A stretch of 64,000 bases of DNA from Halorubrum cibi. GTDB taxonomy: Archaea > Halobacteriota > Halobacteria > Halobacteriales > Haloferacaceae. Both the position numbers and the translations under genes were made by a program. Numbering within the stretch: position 1 is the first letter of the stretch; every line of letters begins with the position of its first letter. Where the stretch lies: contig NZ_FXTD01000003.1 of the NCBI RefSeq assembly GCF_900182635.1, positions 1-64,000 on the forward strand. The letters are read 5' to 3'. The notes under the pieces were generated by a model. That model did no database searches. It was not told where the DNA came from and saw only the letters and a list, made by a program, of their open reading frames with translations. Positions 1 to 8,573 of the stretch are shown here, one piece after another.

Positions 1-362
1 GTTCCGTGAAATCGTCTTGATGTTCGCCATCACCAACATAGAACCACTGTGTGAGCCGCTGTAACCGTGACTCAGCATCTATTCAACACAGCAGATTCGA
101 CGAGTACGAACCAGACGTCGACCTGACGCTCGCCGAGAGCAGGGTTCGGAGCCTCTCCGTCGATCGCTTCGACCTCGCCGTCGATGAACTCGGCTACGTC
201 GTTCAACTGGTGAACCTCCGACGCTCCGAGCGGACATCGCCGAGCACTACGGTCGTGACGCCGAAGAAGTCGTTCTCACGTGCGGAACGCAGAGGCGGAC
301 TACCTCACGTTCACGGGTCTCCTCAGCGACGGAGACCACAGCGTTGTCGTCTCACCGACCTC
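1..362. other. Left-edge region without a supported gene; possible remnant
   Basis: No intact gene with a start is visible here. On the minus strand, positions 275 down to 72 stay open and end in a TGA at 74-72. The translation is acidic and haloarchaeal-looking (it contains NDVAEFIDGEVEAIDGE) but has no convincing start and an in-frame stop just upstream. It could be the decayed tail of a gene or chance coding in high-GC DNA. The plus-strand frame that runs from position 51 through this region continues antisense through the aldehyde dehydrogenase and is rejected. Confidence 0.25.
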
Positions 363-1880
363 TCAGTCGCTGGTTTTGATGTCCGCCGAGAGGCCCTGTG
401 CCATCTCGATCTCCTTGGAGTTGTTCAGCGTCCAGGCGGTGCGGTCGGTGACGGCCTCGATGGCCTCACGCGCGGAGGGGTAGCCGTTGCCGGACTTCTT
501 GACGCCGCCGAAGGGCAGCTGGACCTCCGCGCCGATACACGGCAGGTTGCCGTACGCCAAGCCGATCTCGGCGCGGTCGCGGTAGTAATTGATCTGGCGA
601 TAGTCCTCCGAGATGATGGCCCCGGCGAGTCCGTACTCCGTGTCGTTCTGGATCTCGACGGCCTCCTCGACGTCGCCGTCGTACTCCATGAGCGCGACGT
701 GGGGGCCGAAGACCTCCTCGTGGGTACACGTCAGGTCGGCGTGTGCGTCCGCCTCGTAGACGAACGGGCCGACCCAGTAGCCGTCCTCGTGGCCGTCCGG
801 GATCTCCTCGGCGTCGAGTTCGGTCCGGTCGACGAGTACGTTGACGCCCTCCTCGCGGGCCTGCTCGTTGTTCCGCGTGACCTTCTCGTGGTGCTCCTCC
901 TCGATGAGCGGCCCCATGAACGTGTTCTCGTCGAGCGGGTCGCCGACGGAGACGTTCTCCGCGACCTCGACGAAGCGCTCCTTGAACTCGTCGTACACGT
1001 CCGAGTGGACGATCAGTCGCTCGGAGGAGACGCAGCGCTGGCCGGTGGTCTTAAAGGAGGACATGACCGCGGAGTGGACCGCGATGTCAAGGTCCGCCTC
1101 CTCGGTGATCACGATGGCGTTCTTGCCGCCCATCTCGCAGGCCGCGCGCTTGCCGGCGACGCCGCCGAGCTTGTCCTGGATGTGGTGGCCGACCTCGGCC
1201 GACCCCGTGAAGATCACGGTGTCGACGTCGTCGTTCTCGACGATCGCGTTGCCGGCGTCGCCGTACCCCTGGACCATGTTGAAGACGCCGTTGGGGATGC
1301 CCGCGTCCTCGAACATCTCCGCGATGATCTGCGCACACCACGGGGTCTGCTCGGCGGGCTTGAACACGACGGTGTTCCCCTCGACCAGCGCGATGGCCAT
1401 GTGCCAGTACGGGATGGCGACCGGGAAGTTCCACGGCGTGATACAGCCGGTGACGCCGCGGGGCTTCCGGCGCATGTAGGCGTCCTTCGCGGGGATCTCG
1501 GAGGGCACGATGTCGCCCTTGGGGTGGCGCGCGTCGCCGGCGGCCCACTCGACCATGTGGGCGGCCTCGACCACGTCGGCTTTCCCCTCGCTTATCTCCT
1601 TGCCGCACTCCTTCGTGACGACCTCGCCGAGCTCGTCGGTGCGCTCGCGGAGCTCGTGGTACACGTCCCAGAGGTACTCCGCTCGGTCGATCCGGGAGAG
1701 CTCGCGCCACTCCTCGAACGCCTCGTCCGCGGCGTCGACCGCGCGGTCGACGTCCGCCGGCGTTCCCTTCTGAAACTCGCCGAGCGTCTCCCCGGTGGCC
1801 GGGTTCTCGCTCTCGAACGTCTCCGTTCCCTCGCCGTCGACCCACTCGCCGTCGATGTAGTGGTTGTAGGCGTCTGCCAT
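363..1880 (-). CDS. NAD(P)-dependent aldehyde dehydrogenase
   Basis: A 505-residue cytosolic aldehyde dehydrogenase of normal family length. It shows the cofactor-binding PWNFP at 149-153, the K174 PAEQTP segment, the FTGSAEVG Rossmann turn at 224-231, the general-base Glu at about 249 in EMGGKN, and the catalytic Cys283 in TTGQRCVSSERL. These show an active oxidase of aldehydes to acids; the substrate cannot be read from sequence. The ATG at 1880 is the natural start. It diverges from an HTH_10 regulator across 86 bases, so control by that neighbour is possible but inferred. Semialdehyde substrates (succinate, 2-oxoglutarate or aminoadipate type) are reasonable alternatives. Confidence 0.9.
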   Translation of the reverse strand: MADAYNHYIDGEWVDGEGTETFESENPATGETLGEFQKGTPADVDRAVDAADEAFEEWRELSRIDRAEYLWDVYHELRERTDELGEVVTKECGKEISEGKADVVEAAHMVEWAAGDARHPKGDIVPSEIPAKDAYMRRKPRGVTGCITPWNFPVAIPYWHMAIALVEGNTVVFKPAEQTPWCAQIIAEMFEDAGIPNGVFNMVQGYGDAGNAIVENDDVDTVIFTGSAEVGHHIQDKLGGVAGKRAACEMGGKNAIVITEEADLDIAVHSAVMSSFKTTGQRCVSSERLIVHSDVYDEFKERFVEVAENVSVGDPLDENTFMGPLIEEEHHEKVTRNNEQAREEGVNVLVDRTELDAEEIPDGHEDGYWVGPFVYEADAHADLTCTHEEVFGPHVALMEYDGDVEEAVEIQNDTEYGLAGAIISEDYRQINYYRDRAEIGLAYGNLPCIGAEVQLPFGGVKKSGNGYPSAREAIEAVTDRTAWTLNNSKEIEMAQGLSADIKTSD

Positions 1881-1966
1881 GTGCGCTCGTTTTCTCCCCG
1901 GACTTCAAACTCCCCACCCTACCATGGTCGGGAGATTCTTTACCGCGCGGTGATCTAGATCGGATC

Positions 1967-2704
1967 ATGTCTTCGCTCGAGGCGAACGAGGCCGACGGGT
2001 GGTCGGGAACCCGACTGACGCTCGATCTGTGGCACCCGAACTGCTGGGCGATCGAGGCGACGAGCCGAACCGACGGCGGAGTCCTCGCTCACGCCATCTA
2101 CAACTCGCCGAAGACGAACGGCGAGACGCCGAACACGGTGAACGGTCTGTTCACCGCGTTCGCGGACACGAACGAGGAGGTGGAGGCGCTGCTCGACGCG
2201 ATCCGCGCCTCCGAGCACTCCGGGGACCTCATGGAGCTACAACAGCGGTTCGGTCGCGCCCGCGACGCCCCCGGCAACGTGGTCCGCGAGTTCTTCGTGG
2301 AGTACGACCCGACCGACATGGTGTGTCCGACCCTCCTCGAGAACGGGTTCGTCCACAGCGCCCCGGTCCGGATCGAGGACGGCCACGAGGAGTGGCAGGT
2401 GTGTTTCGTCGGCGAGCGCACCGGGATCCGCGAGTCGCTCGACGCGGTCCGCGAGGCGTCCGGCGCCGAGGTGAGCATCGAGTCGATGTCGTCGTCGGGA
2501 ACCGGCCAGAAGACCGCCCGCGAACACCGTCTCGACACGCTCACCACGACTCAGCGGGAGGTGTACGAACACGCCCGGGAGCAGGGCTACTACGAGTGGC
2601 CCCGTGGGACGTCCACGCGCGAGCTCGCCGACGACCTGGACGTCTCGAAGACGACGATGCTCGAACACCTCCGGAAGGCCGAATCAAAGCTTCTCGACCC
2701 CTAA
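1967..2704 (+). CDS. HTH_10 (bacterio-opsin activator-like) transcriptional regulator
   Basis: A 245-residue soluble protein. The last 50 residues, from about 194 (LTTTQREVYEHAREQGYYEW), form the HTH_10 helix-turn-helix with the recognition segment ELADDLDVSKTTMLEHLRKA, the C-terminal DNA-binding domain of haloarchaeal Bat-like regulators. The first about 180 residues look like the alpha/beta sensory domain common in the family and have no recognisable GAF or PAS motif. The ATG follows a weak TATA-like TTCTTTACC. It is divergent from the aldehyde dehydrogenase, so that gene is a candidate target. Ligand unknown. Confidence 0.8.
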   Translation: MSSLEANEADGWSGTRLTLDLWHPNCWAIEATSRTDGGVLAHAIYNSPKTNGETPNTVNGLFTAFADTNEEVEALLDAIRASEHSGDLMELQQRFGRARDAPGNVVREFFVEYDPTDMVCPTLLENGFVHSAPVRIEDGHEEWQVCFVGERTGIRESLDAVREASGAEVSIESMSSSGTGQKTAREHRLDTLTTTQREVYEHAREQGYYEWPRGTSTRELADDLDVSKTTMLEHLRKAESKLLDP

Positions 2705-2829
2705 CGACTCGGATATTCACGACGACACGGATCCCCGCGACGACTCGATTCGCCGGACGCGGACCGCCGACCGCCGCACGCGGACCACCGACCGACGGGT
2801 ACTAACGAGCGGCGGTCGATCGGGGCGAC

Positions 2830-4308
2830 ATGGAACTGTTCGGAACCGCGGGAGTTCGCGGTCGCGTCGAGGAGCGCGTGACGCCGGAACTCGCGCTCGC
2901 GGTCGGCCGCGCGGTGGCGGCGGAAGCGCGGGAACTGGAGGCCGGGGGCGGGACTGACGAACCGACCGGTCCGCCCGAAATCGTCCTCGCACGCGACGGG
3001 CGGGTGAGCGGGCCGGCGATCGCGGCCGCGACGGAGGCGGGGCTCGCCTCCGGCGGCGCGAAGGTCTCGCGGGCTGGACGACTCCCGACGCCGGCGCTGG
3101 CACACGCCTCGCGGGGGCGGTACGGAGTCATGCTCACCGCCTCGCACAACCCGCCGTCGGACAACGGGATCAAGCTCTTCCGCGACGGGGTCGAGTTCGA
3201 CCGCGAGCTGGAACTCGCCGTCGAGGCGCGCGTCGAGGCTGAGGAGCCGCCGGCGGCGTGGGACGCGTGGACCGAACCCGATCGGGTCGACACCCTCGAC
3301 GGATATCTCGCGGACGTTCGCGAGTACGCGACGGAGTTCGAGGCCGACGCCGATGACGCCGGCGATGCCGACGACGGCGACTCCCTCGACGGGCTCCGAA
3401 TCGCCGTCGACTGCGGCAACGGGATGTCCGCCCCGGCGACGCCGACGGTCCTGCGAGAGCTCGGCGCGACGGTCGTCACGCTCAACGGCAACGTCGACGG
3501 CCACTTCCCCGGTCGCGGGAGCAAGCCCACGCCGGAGACGCTTCGCGACCTCCGGGCGTTCGTGGCCGACGCGAACGAGGGTGTCGACGATCCGGGTCGC
3601 GACGGAGAGGGGTACGCCTTCGGGATCGGCCACGACGGCGACGCGGACCGGATCGTCGTCGTCGACGCGAACGGCGAGGTTGTCCACGAGGACACCGTCC
3701 TCGCGATCCTCGCCGAGCGGTACGTCCGGACCAGCGCCGCCGACGACCCGGTCGTGGTGACGACCCCGAACGCCTCCGGTCGGATCGACGAACGCGTCCG
3801 CGAGGCCGGCGGGCGAGTCGAGCGCGTCCGTCTCGGCGCGCTCCACGAGGGGATCGCGGCGGTGCGGGCGGAGGCGGACGCCAAGGATACGGAGGTCGTC
3901 TTCGCCGCCGAGCCGTGGAAACACGTCCACACGGCCTTCGGCGGCTGGATCGACGGCGTCTGCTCGGCGGCGGTGATGGCCGTACTCGTCGCGACCGAGG
4001 GGCTGGAGTCGCTCCGAGATCCGGTCACGGAGCGCCCGTACCGGAAGGTCAGCGTCGACTGTCCCGACGACCGGAAAGAGCGGGTCATGGCTCGGTTGAC
4101 CGAACGGCTCCCGGCGGCGTTCGAGGACGCGACCGTCGACACCGACCACGGCGTTCGCCTGGAGTTCCCCGACGCGTCGTGGACGCTCGTCCGTCCCTCC
4201 GGAACCGAGCCGTACGTCAGGGTGTACGCCGAGAGCGACGCGGTCGACGAGCTGGTCGAATCGGTCCGCGAGGTCGTCGAGGCCGCGGTCGCCGAAGCCG
4301 AGAGCTGA
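2830..4308 (+). CDS. glmM: Phosphoglucosamine mutase (phosphohexomutase family)
   Basis: A 492-residue alpha-D-phosphohexomutase that would interconvert glucosamine-6-phosphate and glucosamine-1-phosphate on the way to UDP-GlcNAc for cell-surface glycans. The start FGTAGVRG, the phosphoserine loop TASHNPPSDNGIK (Ser105), the Mg2+ loop DGDADR near 268-273 and the phosphate-binding PSGTEPYVR near 456-464 are all present. It is somewhat longer than bacterial GlmM owing to acidic inserts near 40-50 and 175-190. Haloarchaea carry several paralogues, so a phosphoglucomutase or phosphomannomutase role is not excluded. It appears to be transcribed alone. Confidence 0.82.
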   Translation: MELFGTAGVRGRVEERVTPELALAVGRAVAAEARELEAGGGTDEPTGPPEIVLARDGRVSGPAIAAATEAGLASGGAKVSRAGRLPTPALAHASRGRYGVMLTASHNPPSDNGIKLFRDGVEFDRELELAVEARVEAEEPPAAWDAWTEPDRVDTLDGYLADVREYATEFEADADDAGDADDGDSLDGLRIAVDCGNGMSAPATPTVLRELGATVVTLNGNVDGHFPGRGSKPTPETLRDLRAFVADANEGVDDPGRDGEGYAFGIGHDGDADRIVVVDANGEVVHEDTVLAILAERYVRTSAADDPVVVTTPNASGRIDERVREAGGRVERVRLGALHEGIAAVRAEADAKDTEVVFAAEPWKHVHTAFGGWIDGVCSAAVMAVLVATEGLESLRDPVTERPYRKVSVDCPDDRKERVMARLTERLPAAFEDATVDTDHGVRLEFPDASWTLVRPSGTEPYVRVYAESDAVDELVESVREVVEAAVAEAES

Positions 4309-4369
4309 CTCCCGGCTCGGCGACCGGCCGTCGACCTCGGGAGGACACGTCGGAACGGAGAGCGACGCG

Positions 4370-4376
4370 TTTATGC
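4370..4376 (+). promoter_or_regulatory. TATA-like box of the BMP lipoprotein gene
   Basis: TTTATGC lies about 25-30 bases before the GTG at 4398 and the ATG at 4404. This is the expected archaeal TATA spacing for a leaderless or nearly leaderless transcript. Confidence 0.5.
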
Positions 4377-4403
4377 CCCGCTCGCCCGGGTATGTAGGTG
4401 ATT

Positions 4404-5567
4404 ATGACGTCCGACATCGAACGGCGGCGGTTCCTGAAGGCGGCGAGCGCGGCGGGCCTCGTCGGTCTCGCGGGTTGTAGCGGCGGACCGAGCGACGGCG
4501 GCTCGGGAGACGACGGATCGAACGGCGACGACGGCTCGGGCGACGGCGGTTCGGGAGACGGCAGCTCCGGCGACGACGGCTCGGATGGGTCCGACGATGT
4601 CCCGGCGACCGTGGGCATCGTCTACTCCGACGGCGGACTCGGAGACAACTCGTTCAACGACGCGGCCCAGCAGGGTCTCATCCAGGCCGAGGAGGAATTC
4701 GGCATCCAGTACGACGAGTCCCAACCGGAGGGGACCGGCGAGTTCGGGGACTTCCAGCAGCGGTACGCCAGTTCGACGGACCCCGACTACGACCTGGTGT
4801 CGTGTATCGGATTCAACCAGACCGACGCGCTCGCGGAGAACGCGCCGCAGTTCCCCGACCAGGACTTCATGCTCGTCGACTCCGTCGTCGAGGAGGACAA
4901 CGTCGCGAGCTACGTCTTCCGCGAGCACGAGGGGTCGTTCCTGATGGGCGTGCTCGCCGCGCGGCTGACCGAGACCGACTTCTCGGCCGGGGCCGGCTCG
5001 ACGGACCCCGACTCGACGAACCTCGGGTTCGTCGGCGGCGTCGACAGCCCGGTCATCCGTCGGTTCCAGGCCGGCTTCGAGGCCGGCGTCGACTATGCGG
5101 CCGACGACGTCGACGTCACCACGAGCTACGTCGGCAGCTACGCCGACCCCTCGGGCGGACAGGAGGCGGCGCTCTCGATGTACCAGAGCGGCGCGGACAT
5201 CGTCTATCACGCCTCGGGCGCGACCGGCGTCGGCGTGTTCCAGGCGGCACAGGAGGAGGGTCGATTCGCCTTCGGCGTCGACCTCGACCAGTCGATCACC
5301 GAGCCCGAGTTCTCCGACGTGATCCTGGCGTCGATGGTGAAACGCGTCGACACCGCGGTCTACGAGTCCGTCTCGAACGTGATCGACGACGACCACCAGG
5401 GCGGCGAGTCGATCGCGCTCGGACTCGAGTCCAACGGGGTCGAGTGCGTCTACGGCGACGAGATCGGCGGCGAGGTCCCCGACGACATCGTGACCGCGGT
5501 CTCCGAGGCCCGCGACGCGATCATCGCCGGCGACATCGACGTCCCGACCGAGACGGACGGGAACTGA
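4404..5567 (+). CDS. BMP-family ABC transporter substrate-binding lipoprotein
   Basis: A 387-residue secreted solute-binding protein. The N-terminus has a twin-arginine motif (ERRRFLKAA) and a lipobox ending LAGC, with Cys25 as the lipid anchor, followed by a long Gly/Ser/Asp linker built from repeats such as GDGGSGDG, typical of haloarchaeal lipoproteins. The mature part starts with VGIVYSDGGLGDNSFND, the hallmark of the Bmp/Med/PnrA family, which binds nucleosides. An in-frame GTG at 4398 is an alternative start. Its ATPase and permeases lie 1.3 kb downstream beyond an antisense MFS gene; the four together make a nucleoside-type importer. Confidence 0.88.
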   Translation: MTSDIERRRFLKAASAAGLVGLAGCSGGPSDGGSGDDGSNGDDGSGDGGSGDGSSGDDGSDGSDDVPATVGIVYSDGGLGDNSFNDAAQQGLIQAEEEFGIQYDESQPEGTGEFGDFQQRYASSTDPDYDLVSCIGFNQTDALAENAPQFPDQDFMLVDSVVEEDNVASYVFREHEGSFLMGVLAARLTETDFSAGAGSTDPDSTNLGFVGGVDSPVIRRFQAGFEAGVDYAADDVDVTTSYVGSYADPSGGQEAALSMYQSGADIVYHASGATGVGVFQAAQEEGRFAFGVDLDQSITEPEFSDVILASMVKRVDTAVYESVSNVIDDDHQGGESIALGLESNGVECVYGDEIGGEVPDDIVTAVSEARDAIIAGDIDVPTETDGN

Positions 5568-5609
5568 ACGCGGAGACGGCGACGACTGATATCCGGCCGT
5601 CAGCGTGGA

Positions 5610-6776
5610 TCACACCGCGTCGGCGACGACGACGAGCGCGAGCGCGGCCGCTGCGAGCGAGAGGACGCCGAGAAAGGACCAGGCGGCCGCGTACCCGCTC
5701 GTGTCGACGAGGTAGCCGAACGTCGGCGGCGCGAACAGCCCGCTCGCGGTGACCGCGAGCTGGCCGGCGGCCGAGGCGGCTCCGAGCTCGTCGTCGTCGA
5801 CGAGCGTGGAGAGACAGGAGTAGTAGAGACCGGTCGATCCGAGGACGAGCGCCCCGATCCCGGCGAGGACGACGGCGGCGGTCAGCGTCGAACTCGAGGC
5901 CGGAAGCACGAAGTAAAGGACCCCGCCGCCGGCCGCCTGGACGGCGAGTATTCCGCCGGTCCGCGTCCGAGGCGACCCGGGAAGCACGTCCGCCAACGTC
6001 CCCACGGCGACCTTTCCGACGCTGCTGACGACCTGCATGGACGCGAGGACCGCGCCGGCGACCGCGACCGACGCGCCGATCGACTCGCCGACGAAGAGGG
6101 TGACGTAGCCGGTCGTCGTGTAGAACGCGGCCCCGAGACACACCCCCGAGAGCAGCAGGACCAGGTAGGTCGAATTCGACGACAGCGCGCGGAAGTCGGG
6201 CGACGTCGCCTCGCCCGGACTCGCGCGGCGATACGTCCCGAAGAAGGCGACGGCGACCAGGGACCCGACCGCGGCGGCGATCAGGAAGCCGAACCGCGGG
6301 AAGAGGACGCCGGCGGTCCCGGTCACCAGCAGGGCGCCGACCGCGCTCCCGATCGTCGGACCGATCTGCTTGATCCCGATCGCGCGGTGTTGTTTCCCCG
6401 GATCGATCCGGTCGAAGATCGCCTTGTTCGTCCCCGGCGTGGCGCTTCCGTACATCGAGCCGAGGAGGAAGGCGGCGATCAGCAACAGCGGGTACGTCGG
6501 CGCGATCGCGACCCCGAAGACGCCGACGGAGAGTCCGACGAGACCGACCGTCAGCGTACGTCTCTCGCCGAACCGGTCCGTCGCGATGCCGAAGGGGAGA
6601 AGCGAGACGGCGTACCCGAGCGTCAACGCGGCGATCACGATCCCCACCTCCAGACCGGTCAGATCGAACGCGTCCCGAAAGAGCGGCGTCCCGGCGTACA
6701 CCGTGTAGTAGCAGACGCTGGCGGCGACGTGCCAGACCGTCACGGCCGCCACGATACGCCAGAATCGCGAGACCAT
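5610..6776 (-). CDS. MFS transporter
   Basis: A 388-residue integral membrane protein with about twelve hydrophobic segments. The loop GIATDRFGERRTLTVG between helices 2 and 3 is the MFS motif A (DRxGRR type), and PGTNKAIFDRIDP follows helix 4. The substrate cannot be deduced. It is convergent with the BMP lipoprotein gene and divergent from the ATPase gene, so it splits the importer locus. This insertion is unusual for the family but the gene has the same composition as its neighbours. It is transcribed singly. Confidence 0.85.
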   Translation of the reverse strand: MVSRFWRIVAAVTVWHVAASVCYYTVYAGTPLFRDAFDLTGLEVGIVIAALTLGYAVSLLPFGIATDRFGERRTLTVGLVGLSVGVFGVAIAPTYPLLLIAAFLLGSMYGSATPGTNKAIFDRIDPGKQHRAIGIKQIGPTIGSAVGALLVTGTAGVLFPRFGFLIAAAVGSLVAVAFFGTYRRASPGEATSPDFRALSSNSTYLVLLLSGVCLGAAFYTTTGYVTLFVGESIGASVAVAGAVLASMQVVSSVGKVAVGTLADVLPGSPRTRTGGILAVQAAGGGVLYFVLPASSSTLTAAVVLAGIGALVLGSTGLYYSCLSTLVDDDELGAASAAGQLAVTASGLFAPPTFGYLVDTSGYAAAWSFLGVLSLAAAALALVVVADAV

Positions 6777-6884
6777 ACGGCGGCCTCGGCTGCCGGATGG
6801 ATAACGCTACGTGTGGCGGCGACGCGTGATCCGTTCGACGACGAACCCGCGGTCTTTTTGCCTCGCACACGGAGATACGGGTGA

Positions 6885-8573
6885 ATGAACCCGGCGGTCC
6901 ACCTTGACGGTATCACGAAGCGGTTCCCCGGGGTCGTCGCCAACGACGACGTGGACCTCGCGATAGAGCGGGGGAGCGTCCACGCCCTACTCGGTGAGAA
7001 CGGGGCCGGCAAGACCACGCTGATGAACGTGTTATACGGCCTCTACCGGCCGACTGAGGGCACGGTCGTCGTCGAGGGCGAACCTCGCTCGTTCGCGTCC
7101 CCGCGCGACGCGATCGACGCCGGGATCGGCATGATCCACCAGCACTTCATGCTCGTCGACCCCATGACGGTGTGGGAGAACGTCGTCTTGGGCAACGAAC
7201 CGAGGACGTGGGGCGGGCTCCGCGTCGACGAGAAGGCCGCGCGAGAGGCGGTGATCGAGTTGAGCGAGCGCTACGGCTTCGACGTCGATCCGGACGCCCG
7301 GATCGAGGACGTCTCGGTCGGGGTTCAACAGCGCGTCGAGATCCTGAAGGCGCTGTACCGGGGCGCGGAGGTCCTGATCATGGACGAGCCGACCGCGGTG
7401 TTGACCCCCCAGGAGGTCGAGGAGCTGTACGGCGTCTTCGAGGAGCTGACCGAGCAGGGCAAGACGATAATCTTCATCTCGCACAAGCTCGGCGAGGCGC
7501 TGTCGGCCGCCGACGAGATCACCGTCCTGCGCGACGGCGTCAACGTCGGCACCGTCGCCTCGGAGGACGTGACTCGTGAGGACCTCGCGGAGATGATGGT
7601 CGGGCGGGAGGTGCTGATGGAGCCGGCGACGACGCCACAGGAACCCGGCGATCGCGTGCTCGGCGTGACGGATCTCCGGGTCGAGGACGACCGCGGCGTC
7701 GAGGCGGTCTCGGGAGTCTCCTTCGAACTCCGTGCGGGCGAGGTGCTCGGGATCGCCGGCGTCGACGGGAACGGTCAGTCGCAGTTGGTCGAGGCGATCA
7801 CGGGGATGCGCGAGCCGGAATCGGGCTCCGTCGAGTACCTCGGCGAGCCGATGGCGGGCGCGACCCGTCGGGAGCACATCGACCGCGGGATGGCGTTCAT
7901 CCCGGAGGACCGCCACGAGAAGGGGCTGGTGATGTCCTACGACCTGGTTCAAAACGGGATCTTAGGGAGCCAACACGAGCCGCCGTTCGCCGCCGGGGGA
8001 CGGATCGACTGGAACGCGTCGACGGACCACGCCGAGTCGGTGATCGAGGCGTACGACGTCCGGCCGCCGAACCCCGACGCGGACGCGGAGTCCTTCTCGG
8101 GGGGCAACCAGCAGAAGTTCATCGTCGGCCGGGAGTTCGAGCGCGACCCGGACCTGGTCGTCGCGACCCACCCCACCCGCGGCGTCGACATCGGCTCCAC
8201 GGAGTTCCTCCACGACCGGCTGCTCGAGCTACGCGCCGAGGGGAAGGCGATACTGCTCGTCTCCTCGAAGCTCGACGAGGTCCAGGGGCTCTCCGACCGC
8301 CTCGCCGTGATCCACGAGGGTGCGTTCACCGGCGTCGTCGATCCCGCCACGGTGACCGAAGAGGAGATCGGCCTGCTGATGGCCGGCGAGACGCTCGACG
8401 ACGAAAGCGTCTCGGGCGCGGCGATCCACGACGCGGTCGACGACGGGCTCGACGGCGATGGTGCGGGCGACGGAGATGGCGCAGGCGACGGAGATGGCGC
8501 AGGCGACGGAGACGCCGACGACGAATCCGGTCCGAACCGCGAACCCGCCGCTGATGGGGGTGTGGAGGCGTGA
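6885..8573 (+). CDS. Nucleoside-type ABC transporter, duplicated ATP-binding subunit
   Basis: A 562-residue protein with two ABC modules in tandem. Module one has Walker A GENGAGKTT at 37-45, the signature-like VSVGVQQRVEI, and Walker B with DEPTAVL. Module two has the degenerate P-loop GVDGNGQSQL near 291-300 and signature FSGGNQQKFIVGRE near 403; in it the usual Walker B DEPT is replaced by ATHPTRGVD. This two-module layout is that of RbsA/YufO/NupA-type ATPases that work with BMP binding proteins. The C-terminus carries an 18-base repeat coding Gly-Asp-Gly-Ala-Gly-Asp. It overlaps the next gene by 4 bases (GTGA). Confidence 0.9.
   Translation: MNPAVHLDGITKRFPGVVANDDVDLAIERGSVHALLGENGAGKTTLMNVLYGLYRPTEGTVVVEGEPRSFASPRDAIDAGIGMIHQHFMLVDPMTVWENVVLGNEPRTWGGLRVDEKAAREAVIELSERYGFDVDPDARIEDVSVGVQQRVEILKALYRGAEVLIMDEPTAVLTPQEVEELYGVFEELTEQGKTIIFISHKLGEALSAADEITVLRDGVNVGTVASEDVTREDLAEMMVGREVLMEPATTPQEPGDRVLGVTDLRVEDDRGVEAVSGVSFELRAGEVLGIAGVDGNGQSQLVEAITGMREPESGSVEYLGEPMAGATRREHIDRGMAFIPEDRHEKGLVMSYDLVQNGILGSQHEPPFAAGGRIDWNASTDHAESVIEAYDVRPPNPDADAESFSGGNQQKFIVGREFERDPDLVVATHPTRGVDIGSTEFLHDRLLELRAEGKAILLVSSKLDEVQGLSDRLAVIHEGAFTGVVDPATVTEEEIGLLMAGETLDDESVSGAAIHDAVDDGLDGDGAGDGDGAGDGDGAGDGDADDESGPNREPAADGGVEA
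8448..8515 (+). repeat. 18-bp in-frame tandem repeat at the ATPase C-terminus
   Basis: GGCGACGGAGAT recurs at 8466, 8484 and 8502, a period of 18 bases or six codons, giving an acidic Gly-Asp/Gly-Ala tail. The copies are nearly identical, so they arose by recent slippage. Confidence 0.8.

Noticed and set aside
51-1958. A 635-codon plus-strand open frame antisense to the aldehyde dehydrogenase
   Set aside because: High GC leaves the complementary frame open; the translation (Leu/Val/Asp-rich) lacks any family motif while the opposite strand encodes a complete aldehyde dehydrogenase.
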